A stretch of 38,918 bases of DNA from positions 1 to 38,918 of the forward strand of contig JAAETV010000140.1 of NCBI GenBank assembly GCA_024227975.1, given 5' to 3'. Below, piece by piece: positions 26,438 to 34,865 of this stretch. The notes under the pieces are model-generated. The model did no database searches. It was not told the DNA's origin and saw nothing but the letters and a program-made list of their open reading frames with translations. The DNA comes from Actinomycetes bacterium (lineage in GTDB: Bacteria; Actinomycetota; Acidimicrobiia; Acidimicrobiales; SZUA-35). A program made the translations under genes and the position numbers. Each line of letters opens with the position of its first letter. Position 1 is the stretch's first letter.

Positions 26438-27367
26438 GTGGTGACGGTGGCGACAGCGGCGATCGAAGTGCGTGGCCTGGTCAAGGCCTACGGCGACCAG
26501 AAGGCGGTGGCCGGCATCGACCTCGATGTCGACGAGGGTGAGATCGTGGCCTTTCTCGGCCCAAACGGGGCGGGCAAGACCACAACGATCGAGATCCTGG
26601 AGGGGTATAGGAATCGAACCAGCGGTGAGGTCTCAGTCCTCGGTGTCGACCCCGAGTCGGCTCCTCTCTCCTGGCGGGAACGCATCGGCATCGTGTTGCA
26701 GGAGTCGGAGCCTGTCCCGGAGCTGACGGCGGCAGAGTCGGTCACGATGCAGAGCCACTACTATGCCAAGCCTCGATCTCCACGCCAGATCCTGGAACTG
26801 GTCGGGCTCGGTGACAGTGCCGACCAGCGGACCAGCAAGCTATCGGGAGGGCAGAAGCGCCGTCTCGATCTTGCTCTGGCCCTGGTCGGCGATCCAGATC
26901 TGGTCTTCCTCGATGAACCGACCACGGGTTTCGACCCGTCGGCCCGCCGAGAGTCGTGGGGCATGATCGAAGCCCTCCGAGACCTGGGCCGGACCGTCCT
27001 CCTCACCACCCACTACATGGACGAGGCCGAGCACCTGGCCGATCGGATCGCCGTGATCTCAGCCGGTCGCATCGTGGCCACCGGAACGGCCAAGGAGCTG
27101 GCCAACCAGGTCAAGGCCAAGCCAAAGATCCTGTGGCGGCACCAGCTAGCGGGCCCAACCCCACCCACCGACCTCAACGTCGTGATAGATAGACACTGGG
27201 CCGAGATCGAGACCTCTGACGTGGTTGCCACGGCCAACGCCCTCACCTCCTGGGCTCTGTCCCAGGGCGCCGAGCTCGATGATCTCACCATCCGCCACCC
27301 CTCGCTGGAAGACGTCTACCTCCTACTCACTGAACAGGCCGAGCACCGCGAGCAGGGAGAGCGATGA
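26438..27367 (+). CDS. ABC exporter ATPase (DrrA/CcmA-like)
   Basis: The 309-residue ATPase has Walker A GPNGAGKTT (from residue 41), Q-loop IVLQESE, signature LSGGQKRR (from 135), Walker B VFLDEPTTGFDP and H-loop TTHYMDEAEHL, plus a C-terminal regulatory extension as in DrrA-type drug exporters. GTG codons at 26438, 26441 and 26447 are all possible starts; AAGGGG at 26433-26438 is best placed for 26447. Its stop overlaps the permease start (ATGA at 27364). Confidence 0.92.
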   Translation: MVTVATAAIEVRGLVKAYGDQKAVAGIDLDVDEGEIVAFLGPNGAGKTTTIEILEGYRNRTSGEVSVLGVDPESAPLSWRERIGIVLQESEPVPELTAAESVTMQSHYYAKPRSPRQILELVGLGDSADQRTSKLSGGQKRRLDLALALVGDPDLVFLDEPTTGFDPSARRESWGMIEALRDLGRTVLLTTHYMDEAEHLADRIAVISAGRIVATGTAKELANQVKAKPKILWRHQLAGPTPPTDLNVVIDRHWAEIETSDVVATANALTSWALSQGAELDDLTIRHPSLEDVYLLLTEQAEHREQGER

Positions 27368-28125
27368 GCTGGTTCCGCCAACTCCGCTACCAGGCCAACT
27401 TCGACCTACTCATGTTCCGGCGCAATCCAGCCGCCACCTTCTTCACCATCATCTTCCCCCTCATCTTCCTGTTCTTGTTCACTAGCATCTTCGGCAACGA
27501 GGAGACCAACGATGGGGTCCGGGTAGCCACGTTCTATGTACCCGGCATCCTGGCCTTGGCCATCATCTCAGCCACCTTCGTCAACCCGGCCATGAACATG
27601 GTCACCCGGCGGGAGCGGGGAACCCTCAAGCGGGTCAGAGGTACGCCACTACGTCCGTGGGTGTTCGTAGCCGCTCAGGTATTGGCGGCCGCCGCCATCA
27701 GCATCTTCATGACCGTTCTGGTTGTCACCATCGGCTGGGCCGTGTTCGACGTCTCCCTCAACAGCCGCGGCGTTGGCTCGCTGATCCTGACAGTACTCAT
27801 CGGATCGATGGCCATGTCGGCCCTGGGCCTGGCCCTGACCTCGATCATCCCGTCGGAGTCAGCGGCACCCGCCATCACCAATGCCATCGTGTTGCCCCTG
27901 TACTTCATCAGCGATGTGTTCATCGTCGGCGATAAACCTGAGATCCTGGAGACCATCGCCAACCTGTTTCCCATCCAGCATCTGGCCAGCGCCCTGTTCG
28001 AATCGTTCGACCCCTTCGTCACCACGGTCCCATGGCCCGTCACCCACTGGTTGGTGATCGCCGCCTGGGGGGTGTTCGGAGCCATCGCCACCCTGGTCAC
28101 CTTCCGCTGGATTCCCCGCCGCTGA
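27364..28125 (+). CDS. ABC-2 type transporter permease (DrrB-like)
   Basis: The 253-residue membrane protein has six hydrophobic segments (including FFTIIFPLIFLFLFTSIF, YVPGILALAIISATFV and ISIFMTVLVVTIGWAVF). The ABC-2 hallmark RRERGTLKRVRGTPLRPW lies in the cytoplasmic loop after helix 2. With the preceding ATPase it forms an exporter of unknown substrate, probably a drug or lipid. It starts by an ATGA overlap with the ATPase gene. Confidence 0.9.
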   Translation: MSWFRQLRYQANFDLLMFRRNPAATFFTIIFPLIFLFLFTSIFGNEETNDGVRVATFYVPGILALAIISATFVNPAMNMVTRRERGTLKRVRGTPLRPWVFVAAQVLAAAAISIFMTVLVVTIGWAVFDVSLNSRGVGSLILTVLIGSMAMSALGLALTSIIPSESAAPAITNAIVLPLYFISDVFIVGDKPEILETIANLFPIQHLASALFESFDPFVTTVPWPVTHWLVIAAWGVFGAIATLVTFRWIPRR

Positions 28126-28172
28126 AGCCTACGGCGGGTGGCAAATCCCCTCGTGGCGCCGACCAGGGTCGG

Positions 28173-28178
28173 TAGAGT
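28173..28178 (+). promoter_or_regulatory. Candidate -10 for leaderless metG transcript
   Basis: TAGAGT (TANNNT) ends 6 nt before the metG ATG, and no Shine-Dalgarno lies between. This is the arrangement typical of actinobacterial leaderless mRNAs that start at the A of ATG. Confidence 0.5.
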
Positions 28179-28184
28179 CAGGTC

Positions 28185-29942
28185 ATGACCCGCCAGCTGA
28201 TTACCAGCGCCCTTCCCTACATCAATGGCATCAAACACCTGGGGAACCTCATCGGGTCGATGCTCCCCGCCGATGTCTACGCCCGCTATCTGAGGGCCCG
28301 AGGCGAGGAGGTTCTCTATATCTGTGCCACCGACGAGCATGGCACTCCCGCTGAGCTGGCGGCGGCCGAGGCTGACCTCCCGGTGGCCCAGTTCTGCGCC
28401 GAGCAGCACGAGGTCCAACGTCGTGTCTATGAGGGGTTTGGACTGTCGTTCGACTATTTCGGTCGTAGTTCATCACCCCAGAACGCCGAGATCACCCAGC
28501 AGATCGCCCGCCAGCTCCACGCCAACGGGTTCATCGAGGAGAGGGCCATTCGTCAGGTGTTCTCACCAGCCGACAATCGCTTCCTCCCCGACCGCTACAT
28601 CGAGGGCACCTGCCCCCACTGTGACTACCCCAATGCCCGGGGTGATCAATGCGAAAACTGCACCCGAGTCCTCGATCCGACCGATCTGCTGGATGCCCGC
28701 TCAGCCATAAGCGGCAGTCAGGACCTGGAAATCCGGGAGACTACCCACCTCTTCCTGCTCCAGTCCAAGTTGGCCGACGAGGTTGCCAACTGGATCGACA
28801 AGACCGGCGACGACTGGCCGATTCTGGCCTCTTCCATCGCTCGCAAGTGGCTGACCGAGGGACTCCAGGACCGGGCCATCACCCGAGATCTCGACTGGGG
28901 GGTCCCGGTCCCAGCCGACACCTGGCCGGAGCTGGCGGCCGAGGGCAAGGTCTTCTACGTCTGGTTCGATGCTCCCATCGAGTACATCGGCGCGACCAAG
29001 GAGTGGTCAGACGCGGCCGCCGCCGAGGGTAGTGCAGGCCATGATTGGCGCTCCTGGTGGCATGACGTCGACGATGAGGTCCGCTACACCCAGTTCATGG
29101 GCAAGGACAATGTCCCTTTTCACTCCGTCATGTTCCCCGCCACCCTGATCGGGACCCGCGACGATTGGAAGAAGGTCGACTTCCTGAAGGCGCTCAACTG
29201 GCTCAACTACTATGGCGGCAAGTTCTCGACCAGCCAGCAGCGGGGGGTGTTCACCAGCGACGCCCTTGAGGTGCTGCCCGCCGACTACTGGCGCTATGCC
29301 CTGATTGCCAATGCTCCCGAGTCCGACGATGCCAGCTTCACCTGGGACCTGCTAGCCACCTCGGTCAACAAGGACCTGGCCGACACCCTCGGCAACTTCG
29401 TCAACCGGGTGCTCACGTTCTCAGCCAAGCGGTTCGGCGACACTGTGCCCGCCGGTGGTGAACGGGGGGCAGCCGAAAACGCGCTCGGAGCGAGGATCGC
29501 CGAGTTGGTTGGAGAGCTGGAGACGAATCTCGACGAGCTCCAGTTCCGCAAGGCGGCCCAGACCCTGCGGGCTCTGTGGAGCGAGGGCAACACCTATCTC
29601 GAAGAGAAGGCCCCCTGGACTGAGATCAAGACCGACCCCGAAGGGGCTGCCCTGTCACTGAGGACAGCCATGAACCTGATCTACCTCTTCAGTATCTGGT
29701 CGGCCCCCATCATCCCAACCAGTGCGGAAGCCATCCGCTCTACCTTCGCCCTCTCCAAAGATGACCGGTCCTGGATCTCGGGCCAAGAGGCCAAGGGGCT
29801 CGACTTCATTGCCGCCGGCTGTGACTTCACGACCCCCGCCGTCCTCTTCTCCAAGATCACCGACGAGGACCTGGACACCTACCAAGCCCGCTTCGGTGGT
29901 GAGCTGGAATCCGTCTCGGAGGATGTGAGCAAGAAGGCCTGA
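28185..29942 (+). CDS. metG: Methionyl-tRNA synthetase
   Basis: The 585-residue class I synthetase charges tRNA-Met. It has the HIGH-type motif HLGN (18-21), catalytic-domain segments [10 protein letters not shown] and [16 protein letters not shown], and the KMSKS-type motif KFSTS (346-350). A zinc knuckle has Cys143/Cys146 and Cys156/Cys159 (CPHC and CENC), and an anticodon-binding helical domain follows (about 390-540). No C-terminal tRNA-binding (Trbp111) domain is present. The promoter looks leaderless. It is co-oriented with the ABC exporter but probably transcribed separately. Confidence 0.96.
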   Translation: MTRQLITSALPYINGIKHLGNLIGSMLPADVYARYLRARGEEVLYICATDEHGTPAELAAAEADLPVAQFCAEQHEVQRRVYEGFGLSFDYFGRSSSPQNAEITQQIARQLHANGFIEERAIRQVFSPADNRFLPDRYIEGTCPHCDYPNARGDQCENCTRVLDPTDLLDARSAISGSQDLEIRETTHLFLLQSKLADEVANWIDKTGDDWPILASSIARKWLTEGLQDRAITRDLDWGVPVPADTWPELAAEGKVFYVWFDAPIEYIGATKEWSDAAAAEGSAGHDWRSWWHDVDDEVRYTQFMGKDNVPFHSVMFPATLIGTRDDWKKVDFLKALNWLNYYGGKFSTSQQRGVFTSDALEVLPADYWRYALIANAPESDDASFTWDLLATSVNKDLADTLGNFVNRVLTFSAKRFGDTVPAGGERGAAENALGARIAELVGELETNLDELQFRKAAQTLRALWSEGNTYLEEKAPWTEIKTDPEGAALSLRTAMNLIYLFSIWSAPIIPTSAEAIRSTFALSKDDRSWISGQEAKGLDFIAAGCDFTTPAVLFSKITDEDLDTYQARFGGELESVSEDVSKKA

Positions 29943-29948
29943 GCCTCC

Positions 29949-30443
29949 TCAAGTCACAACTGCGAGAGCCCAGATCGACCACAATCCGATCATGGCCATG
30001 GCCAAGCCGATGTCGATCAGGGTGCTGAGACCAAACCCCTTGGCCACGGCAACCGTGGCCCCCCAGGCCTGCTTCCAGTCGCCCTGGTTCAGATACTCGG
30101 CGAGCAGCAGCCCGACCAGAGCACCGACTATGACCCCGACGACGGGGATGACGAAGAAGCCAACGACGGCACCAACGAGGGCCGCTACCTGAGACCATCG
30201 GGACACATCATGACCATCGGCCATCCGCTTCGGTACCCAGATGGCCTTGACCACGGCAACCACGACCAAGGCCGACAGCATCACCATGATCCCCACTCCG
30301 AGCGCCCCGAACCCGACTACGAGCCCGTAGACAAGAGCGGCAGCCCAGATCAACGCCAGACCAGGAAGAACCGGCACCACAGTCCCCAAGAGACCGACCA
30401 CCATGACCACGGCCACCAGGATGGTCATCTCGACATCGCTCAT
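29949..30443 (-). CDS. DUF456 membrane protein
   Basis: The 164-residue protein consists almost entirely of membrane segments with Gly-rich packing motifs (VVGLLGTVVPVLPGLALIWAA, then VGAVVGFFVIPVVGVIVGALVG), the DUF456 pattern. A polar loop (KRMADGHDVSRWSQ) sits in the middle. Function is unknown for the family. I start at ATG 30443, with GAGG 6 nt upstream; the frame extends to 30497 with a less family-like stretch. It is divergent from the GAF gene and ends just beyond the convergent metG stop. Confidence 0.82.
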   Translation of the reverse strand: MSDVEMTILVAVVMVVGLLGTVVPVLPGLALIWAAALVYGLVVGFGALGVGIMVMLSALVVVAVVKAIWVPKRMADGHDVSRWSQVAALVGAVVGFFVIPVVGVIVGALVGLLLAEYLNQGDWKQAWGATVAVAKGFGLSTLIDIGLAMAMIGLWSIWALAVVT

Positions 30444-30504
30444 CGTCGGCCTCGCCCTGTCCGTTGTCGCCAGCCATAGTGACACGCCAATCCACACGAC
30501 GGGT

Positions 30505-30510
30505 TACGAT
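30505..30510 (+). promoter_or_regulatory. Candidate -10 upstream of the GAF/protease-kinase operon
   Basis: TACGAT (TANNNT) ends 12 nt before the ATG at 30523, and AGGGA sits between, giving a very short leader. No convincing -35 is visible. Confidence 0.35.
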
Positions 30511-30522
30511 TCGCAGGGAATC

Positions 30523-31077
30523 ATGCTTCATCCTGTGCGACCCACCTATCAGGCCATCGTTGACCAAGCCCTCCGCACCACCGGAGCTTCCACCGGTTGG
30601 CTCCTGGCCGTCACCGGTTCCACCATGCGAGTAGTGGCCGCCGCTGGGCTTGCCGCCGAATACGATCTGATCGGCTCCGAGCTGACCCCGACGGGGGCCC
30701 AGGGCTATGTCTTGTCCTCGGCTCAGCCCGCGGCCCTCATGCCTCAGCCAAACGACCCGGCAAACAATGGGGCGGCCGGCTTCCCGGGAGTCCCCACATC
30801 GATCCTTGCCGTCCCTTGCGGCGATGACGCCCCGATCGGTGTTCTCGAGCTGGCAGGCAAGGCCGACGCCGGACCTTTCACCTTCGATGACATCGAGTCC
30901 CTGGCCACTCTGGCCTCAGTGGCCGGCGCCGCCTTGACCGAGGGAGATGACACCTCGACCAGCATCGCCACGCCGGCCCAGCTCGCGACCGGACTCGAAC
31001 GGCTGGCCACCATCGATCCATCGCGCTACGCCCAAGCCGCCGGCTTGATTGAGTCACTTCTCGGTCATCCCGCGTGA
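30523..31077 (+). CDS. GAF-domain-like protein coupled to the protease-kinase gene
   Basis: The 184-residue soluble protein has a GAF-like fold at about 8-140: helix PTYQAIVDQALRTTGAS, strands TGWLLAVTGSTMRVVAAAGL, and the terminal helix/strand set SILAVPCGDDAPIGVLELAGKADAGPFTFDDIESLATLASVAGAAL. GAF domains bind small ligands or sense redox/nucleotide signals. The short C-terminal helical tail (about 155-184) may mediate interaction. Its stop overlaps the GTG of the next gene, so it is translated with it and is a candidate sensor for that protein. AGGGA precedes the ATG at 30523. Confidence 0.75.
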   Translation: MLHPVRPTYQAIVDQALRTTGASTGWLLAVTGSTMRVVAAAGLAAEYDLIGSELTPTGAQGYVLSSAQPAALMPQPNDPANNGAAGFPGVPTSILAVPCGDDAPIGVLELAGKADAGPFTFDDIESLATLASVAGAALTEGDDTSTSIATPAQLATGLERLATIDPSRYAQAAGLIESLLGHPA

Positions 31078-33017
31078 CCGATCACAAGCTAGCCTGGTCC
31101 CGCGAATCCGGGGTACTACGGCTACCGGTCAGCGAGGCCAAGGACTTCTCTCCTGAGTGGGCTTTTGGCCACAGCAGCGGTCGTGGGGTGAGGATCGCCG
31201 TGATCGACTCCGGGATCGAAGCCGGCCATCCCGCCCTGACCGGGGCCGTCGACATGGCCAGCAGCATTGAATTCAGAGCTGACACCCACGGCAAGATCCA
31301 ATCCAGGATCGGCCCTCACGACGATGTCTACGGCCACGGGACAGCATGTGCCGGGATCATCCACGCCCTGGCCCCTGAAGCGACCATCGTCAGCGTACGA
31401 GTACTCGACGAAGGACTACGCGGAACGGCCTCCGCCTTCCACGCTGGCCTGACCTGGGCCGTCGACCACGAGTTCGAGGTCATCAATTTGTCCCTGGGGG
31501 CAGCCAAGCGGGATTGGGCTCTAGCCTTTCACGACACCTGTGACCGGGGCTACTTCGCAAACTCGTTCATCGTCACCGCGGCCAACAATGTCAACCGAGA
31601 CTCCTTCCCCTCCCTTTTCGCCTCCGTCACCAGCGTCGCCAGCAACAATTCCGCAGACCCCTTGCGCTTCCACTTCAACCCCGAGCCACCCACAGAATTC
31701 CTGGCTCGTGGGATCGATGTCGAGGTCCCGTGGCGGGACGGGTCGATGATCGTGACCACCGGCAACTCCTTCGCGGCCCCCCACATCGCAGGACTGGCGG
31801 CCCTGATCAAAGCCGAGCACCCCGAGCTGCGCCCCTTCCAGATCAAGACGGCGCTGTGGGCGTCCGCCGCCAATGTGCGAGAAGCAACCAAGGTCGATCG
31901 GGCGGGTCGGGGTACACGAGTCACGATGGCCAGTCGGTCCACCTTGCGCACCAGCCATCACCAAGGCCACGTCCGCCCCGTCGGCAGCCAGCAATCGGGT
32001 GGTCGTCAGCCAACAGACCGTCAATCACACCGTTCGACATCGATCGGACCCCAACGCTCTGCCTCCCTCGGCCCCCTGGCTGGCATGGCACCAATGATCA
32101 ACGCAGACAGGATCTTGGCCGATGCCGACGCCGAACGAGCGGAGATCCAACGGCTGATGGTGGATTACGACGTCGGCGATCTGGTGGCCCGAGGCCCCTG
32201 GGGGCCTGTGTTCACCGCCAGCCGAGATGGGGTCCCCATCGCCCTTCGACGACTTGACCCGACCCTGGCTTTCGATCGCCCAACTCGGGATCGCTTTACC
32301 GCCAGCGTACGCATCGCGGCTTCACTCGAACATCCTCACATCCTGCCGATCCTGGAGCTGAGGGAGGACGAGCACTTCGCCGTGATCGCTACGCCTCTCT
32401 GTCCGTCGAGTCTCGCCGATCGTCAACGATCCAGTCAGTTCACCGTGACCGCGGCTGTTGGCGCTGTCATCAGCCTGCTCGGGGGGCTGCACCACGCTCA
32501 CGCCGCTGGCATCTTTCATGGTGACCTCCGCCCCGAGAACGCCCTCATCGACGATGATGAGCGGGTCTTGTTGAGCGATGTCGGGATCGCGGCAGCCCTG
32601 ACCAGTGACATCCGCACCAGCTCGGCTCCCACCAACCCACTGTCGTGGGCCTACCTGGCCTCCGAGCAGCTGGAAGGAGGGGCCATCGGGGCCTACACCG
32701 ACACCCACGCCGCCGGCCTCATCCTCTACGAGCTGACCAGCGGCGCTCTCCCCCACCCTCCGGTTGCCGACCTCGGGGCCCTGGTCCGCCAACGAGCCAA
32801 ACCAACCCCGCGATCCCTCCGCGACCTGGCCCCCCACGTCTCGCCCCCTATTGCCGCCGTTGCCGAGCAGGCGGTCGCCGATCAACCGGTCGAGCGATTC
32901 AGCTCAGCCCGGGCCATGGCCGAAGCCTTGGACGGGGCCGCCATCGCCGCATTCGGTTCCGGCTGGCATCAGACTCAGCCCTTTGTCGTCTCAGCTGAGA
33001 CGCTTGCCATTAGCTGA
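31074..33017 (+). CDS. Subtilisin-like protease fused to a Ser/Thr kinase-like domain
   Basis: The 647-residue protein has no signal peptide. Residues about 25-280 are an S8 subtilase with the full triad: Asp45 (AVIDSGIEAGHP), His88 (YGHGTACAG) and Ser232 (TGNSFAAPHIAGLAAL), with an oxyanion Asn in AANN (171-172). A basic, disordered linker (about 285-345) leads to a kinase-like domain (about 358-625). Its glycine loop is VARGPWGPVF, the VAIK lysine is replaced by Arg (IALRRL), the catalytic loop reads HGDLRPEN (His482, Asp484, Arg instead of Lys486) and DFG is SDVG (Asp502). Kinase activity is uncertain; it may be a pseudokinase that senses ATP or binds a partner. The GTG start is inside the GAF gene stop (GTGA). 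Confidence 0.88.
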   Translation: MTDHKLAWSRESGVLRLPVSEAKDFSPEWAFGHSSGRGVRIAVIDSGIEAGHPALTGAVDMASSIEFRADTHGKIQSRIGPHDDVYGHGTACAGIIHALAPEATIVSVRVLDEGLRGTASAFHAGLTWAVDHEFEVINLSLGAAKRDWALAFHDTCDRGYFANSFIVTAANNVNRDSFPSLFASVTSVASNNSADPLRFHFNPEPPTEFLARGIDVEVPWRDGSMIVTTGNSFAAPHIAGLAALIKAEHPELRPFQIKTALWASAANVREATKVDRAGRGTRVTMASRSTLRTSHHQGHVRPVGSQQSGGRQPTDRQSHRSTSIGPQRSASLGPLAGMAPMINADRILADADAERAEIQRLMVDYDVGDLVARGPWGPVFTASRDGVPIALRRLDPTLAFDRPTRDRFTASVRIAASLEHPHILPILELREDEHFAVIATPLCPSSLADRQRSSQFTVTAAVGAVISLLGGLHHAHAAGIFHGDLRPENALIDDDERVLLSDVGIAAALTSDIRTSSAPTNPLSWAYLASEQLEGGAIGAYTDTHAAGLILYELTSGALPHPPVADLGALVRQRAKPTPRSLRDLAPHVSPPIAAVAEQAVADQPVERFSSARAMAEALDGAAIAAFGSGWHQTQPFVVSAETLAIS

Positions 33018-33066
33018 AGTGCTGGCTCAGCCCCCCGGCGTGCCGGTTGGGGCGAGAGTATGTCGA

Positions 33067-33447
33067 TCAGCTCAACACGTGACTGCGACCCCGCCAGAGG
33101 GTGATCAGGCCGCCGAGTACGGCGAAACCGACCAGTTCGGGCCATGAAGGACGAGCTCCCCACAGGGTCGGTCCACCAAGGCGGTCGGCCAAGGCCAGTG
33201 CCACCAGTGCCGCGAGGGCCACCACGACCCCGCCGATGGCGGCCGTGAATGTGGCTCGACGATCGCCGAGCTCGCTGATGAACCCCCAGGCGCCGGCGGT
33301 CACGAGGGGGGCGAAGTGATGGGTCGATGAGGGCGACCGCCAAGCCAGGATGAACCAGAGGGCCCCTATACCAACGGTCAAGATCAGGGGCCGGAGGACC
33401 AGCGGGGGTGGCTGCACCGTCGAGCGGGTTGGCGTTGTAGAGGCCAT
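33067..33447 (-). CDS. Small four-helix membrane protein, unknown function
   Basis: The 126-residue protein has a short Thr/Pro-rich N-terminus and four hydrophobic segments (VLRPLILTVGIGALWFILAW, APLVTAGAWGFISELG, FTAAIGGVVVALAALVALAL, LVGFAVLGGLITLW). No known motif is seen. I start at ATG 33447; the frame runs up to 33618, but that part overlaps the cfa gene and looks non-coding. It is convergent with the protease-kinase gene and sits just downstream of cfa on the same strand. Confidence 0.6.
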   Translation of the reverse strand: MASTTPTRSTVQPPPLVLRPLILTVGIGALWFILAWRSPSSTHHFAPLVTAGAWGFISELGDRRATFTAAIGGVVVALAALVALALADRLGGPTLWGARPSWPELVGFAVLGGLITLWRGRSHVLS

Positions 33448-33500
33448 GTCAACCAAACCAGGCGATCGATCCGTTGATTCCGTCGCCCGACGGGCCCTGC

Positions 33501-34634
33501 TCAGCGGACTGCCTGGTAGACGCCCGATGCTCGGCGGGAGCGCCGGAGCACGACCTGCCACAGCTGGAGGTTCCTGACCCGAAAGGCGGCGGCCGAACCA
33601 AGCAGGTAGTACTTCCATGTCCGACGAAAGTGCTCGTCGTAGTGAGGGATCTCACCCCACGCCTTTTCGATATTGTGGTACCAGGCCATCAGGGTGGTGT
33701 CATAGTCTGGCCCGAAGTTGTGTACGTCTTCGACGACCCACTTCTCGCCGGCCCCGTTCCCGATGTGAGCAATCGACGGGATGACACCACCAGGAAAGAT
33801 GTACTTGTCGAACCATGGATCGGTGTAGTTCCGAGACCGGTTTGACCCGATTGTGTGATGCAGGATGATGCCACCATCAGCCAACAGTTCGGCATTGGCG
33901 TCGAAGAAACGGCGGAAGTTCTTGGGGCCAACGTGTTCCAGCATCCCGACTGACACAATCCGGTCGAAGGTGCCCCTCACGTCACGGAAGTCCATCTGAC
34001 GGATGTCGATGTCGAGGCCGACACAACGTTCAGTGGCAACGGCAACCTGCTCAGCAGCCGGCGAGACTCCGGTGACATGGACCCCATATCGCTCCGCCGC
34101 ATGCTGGGACAGCCCACCCCATCCGCAGCCAATGTCCAGGAGGCGCATTCCCGGTTCCAGCTCGAGCTTCTGACAGATCAGGTCGAGCTTGGCCTCCTGG
34201 GCGCTCTCGAGGTCGTTCGATTCCCTCCAGTAGGCGCAGCTGTAGATCATCCTCTTGTCCAGCATCCGCTCGTAGAGGTCGTTGCCGATGTCATAGTGAG
34301 CCGACGCGTTCTTGGCTGCCCGCCGAATCGTCTGCCGGTTGACGAGCCGGGCCCGGAGGGCCATGGCCAGTAGTTGGGGGTTCCGCCTCACCATCGAGGC
34401 CAGATCCGCCTCCAACACTTTCGCCAGCAGCTCGTCAGGCTTGCCCGCGCTCCACCATCCCTGCTGGTAGGTCTCCCCCAGGCCGAGCTCACGGTCCTTC
34501 ACCACCCGATCGAAGAATCGCTCGTCGTGGATCTGGAGATCGCTGGGCGCGTTCCCATCGAGCTCGACCCCAGCCCTACCCAGCAATTCCTTCACCAGGT
34601 TCTTCGAGTTGCCTCTCGCTACGCTTCCACTCAC
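33501..34634 (-). CDS. cfa: Cyclopropane-fatty-acyl-phospholipid synthase
   Basis: The 377-residue SAM-dependent enzyme methylenates unsaturated fatty-acyl chains in membrane lipids. An N-terminal Cfa domain (LGLGETYQQGWWSAG) is followed by the methyltransferase fold with SAM motif LLDIGCGWGGLSQ. Active-site segments known from E. coli Cfa are present: YSCAYW (bicarbonate-site Cys), VGMLEHVGPKNF (Glu) and LHHTIGS (His), plus NFGPDYDTTLMAWY. Length matches Cfa (about 380). I start at GTG 34634; a GTG at 34724 would add 30 Cys/Arg-rich residues without a Shine-Dalgarno. It is divergent from the flavoprotein gene. Confidence 0.93.
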   Translation of the reverse strand: MSGSVARGNSKNLVKELLGRAGVELDGNAPSDLQIHDERFFDRVVKDRELGLGETYQQGWWSAGKPDELLAKVLEADLASMVRRNPQLLAMALRARLVNRQTIRRAAKNASAHYDIGNDLYERMLDKRMIYSCAYWRESNDLESAQEAKLDLICQKLELEPGMRLLDIGCGWGGLSQHAAERYGVHVTGVSPAAEQVAVATERCVGLDIDIRQMDFRDVRGTFDRIVSVGMLEHVGPKNFRRFFDANAELLADGGIILHHTIGSNRSRNYTDPWFDKYIFPGGVIPSIAHIGNGAGEKWVVEDVHNFGPDYDTTLMAWYHNIEKAWGEIPHYDEHFRRTWKYYLLGSAAAFRVRNLQLWQVVLRRSRRASGVYQAVR

Positions 34635-34792
34635 CGGTATCCCACCCCCGACCTGTCGACTACTGCGTGATGGACATCCATCGAACTGCCTGTCCAAGCA
34701 TAAAGCAAGAGCCGAATGCTTCACCTAACTGGGCTGACGGCAACACAGCGACACTGGTGAACATTCCCAGGTATCAGAAATCTTGAGGCCCC

Positions 34793-34802
34793 GAACCGGT
34801 TC
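34793..34802. promoter_or_regulatory. Perfect palindrome upstream of the flavoprotein gene
   Basis: GAACCGGTTC is a perfect 10-bp palindrome 64 bp before the flavoprotein ATG, in the 231-bp divergent region shared with cfa. It could be an operator half of a regulator; no second copy was found nearby. A chance occurrence is possible in GC-rich DNA. Confidence 0.3.
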
Positions 34803-34865
34803 CTACCTCTACCCACCAGCACCAACTGGAGGCCGCTCATCGCCGTCTGAGGAAGGACCACAACC

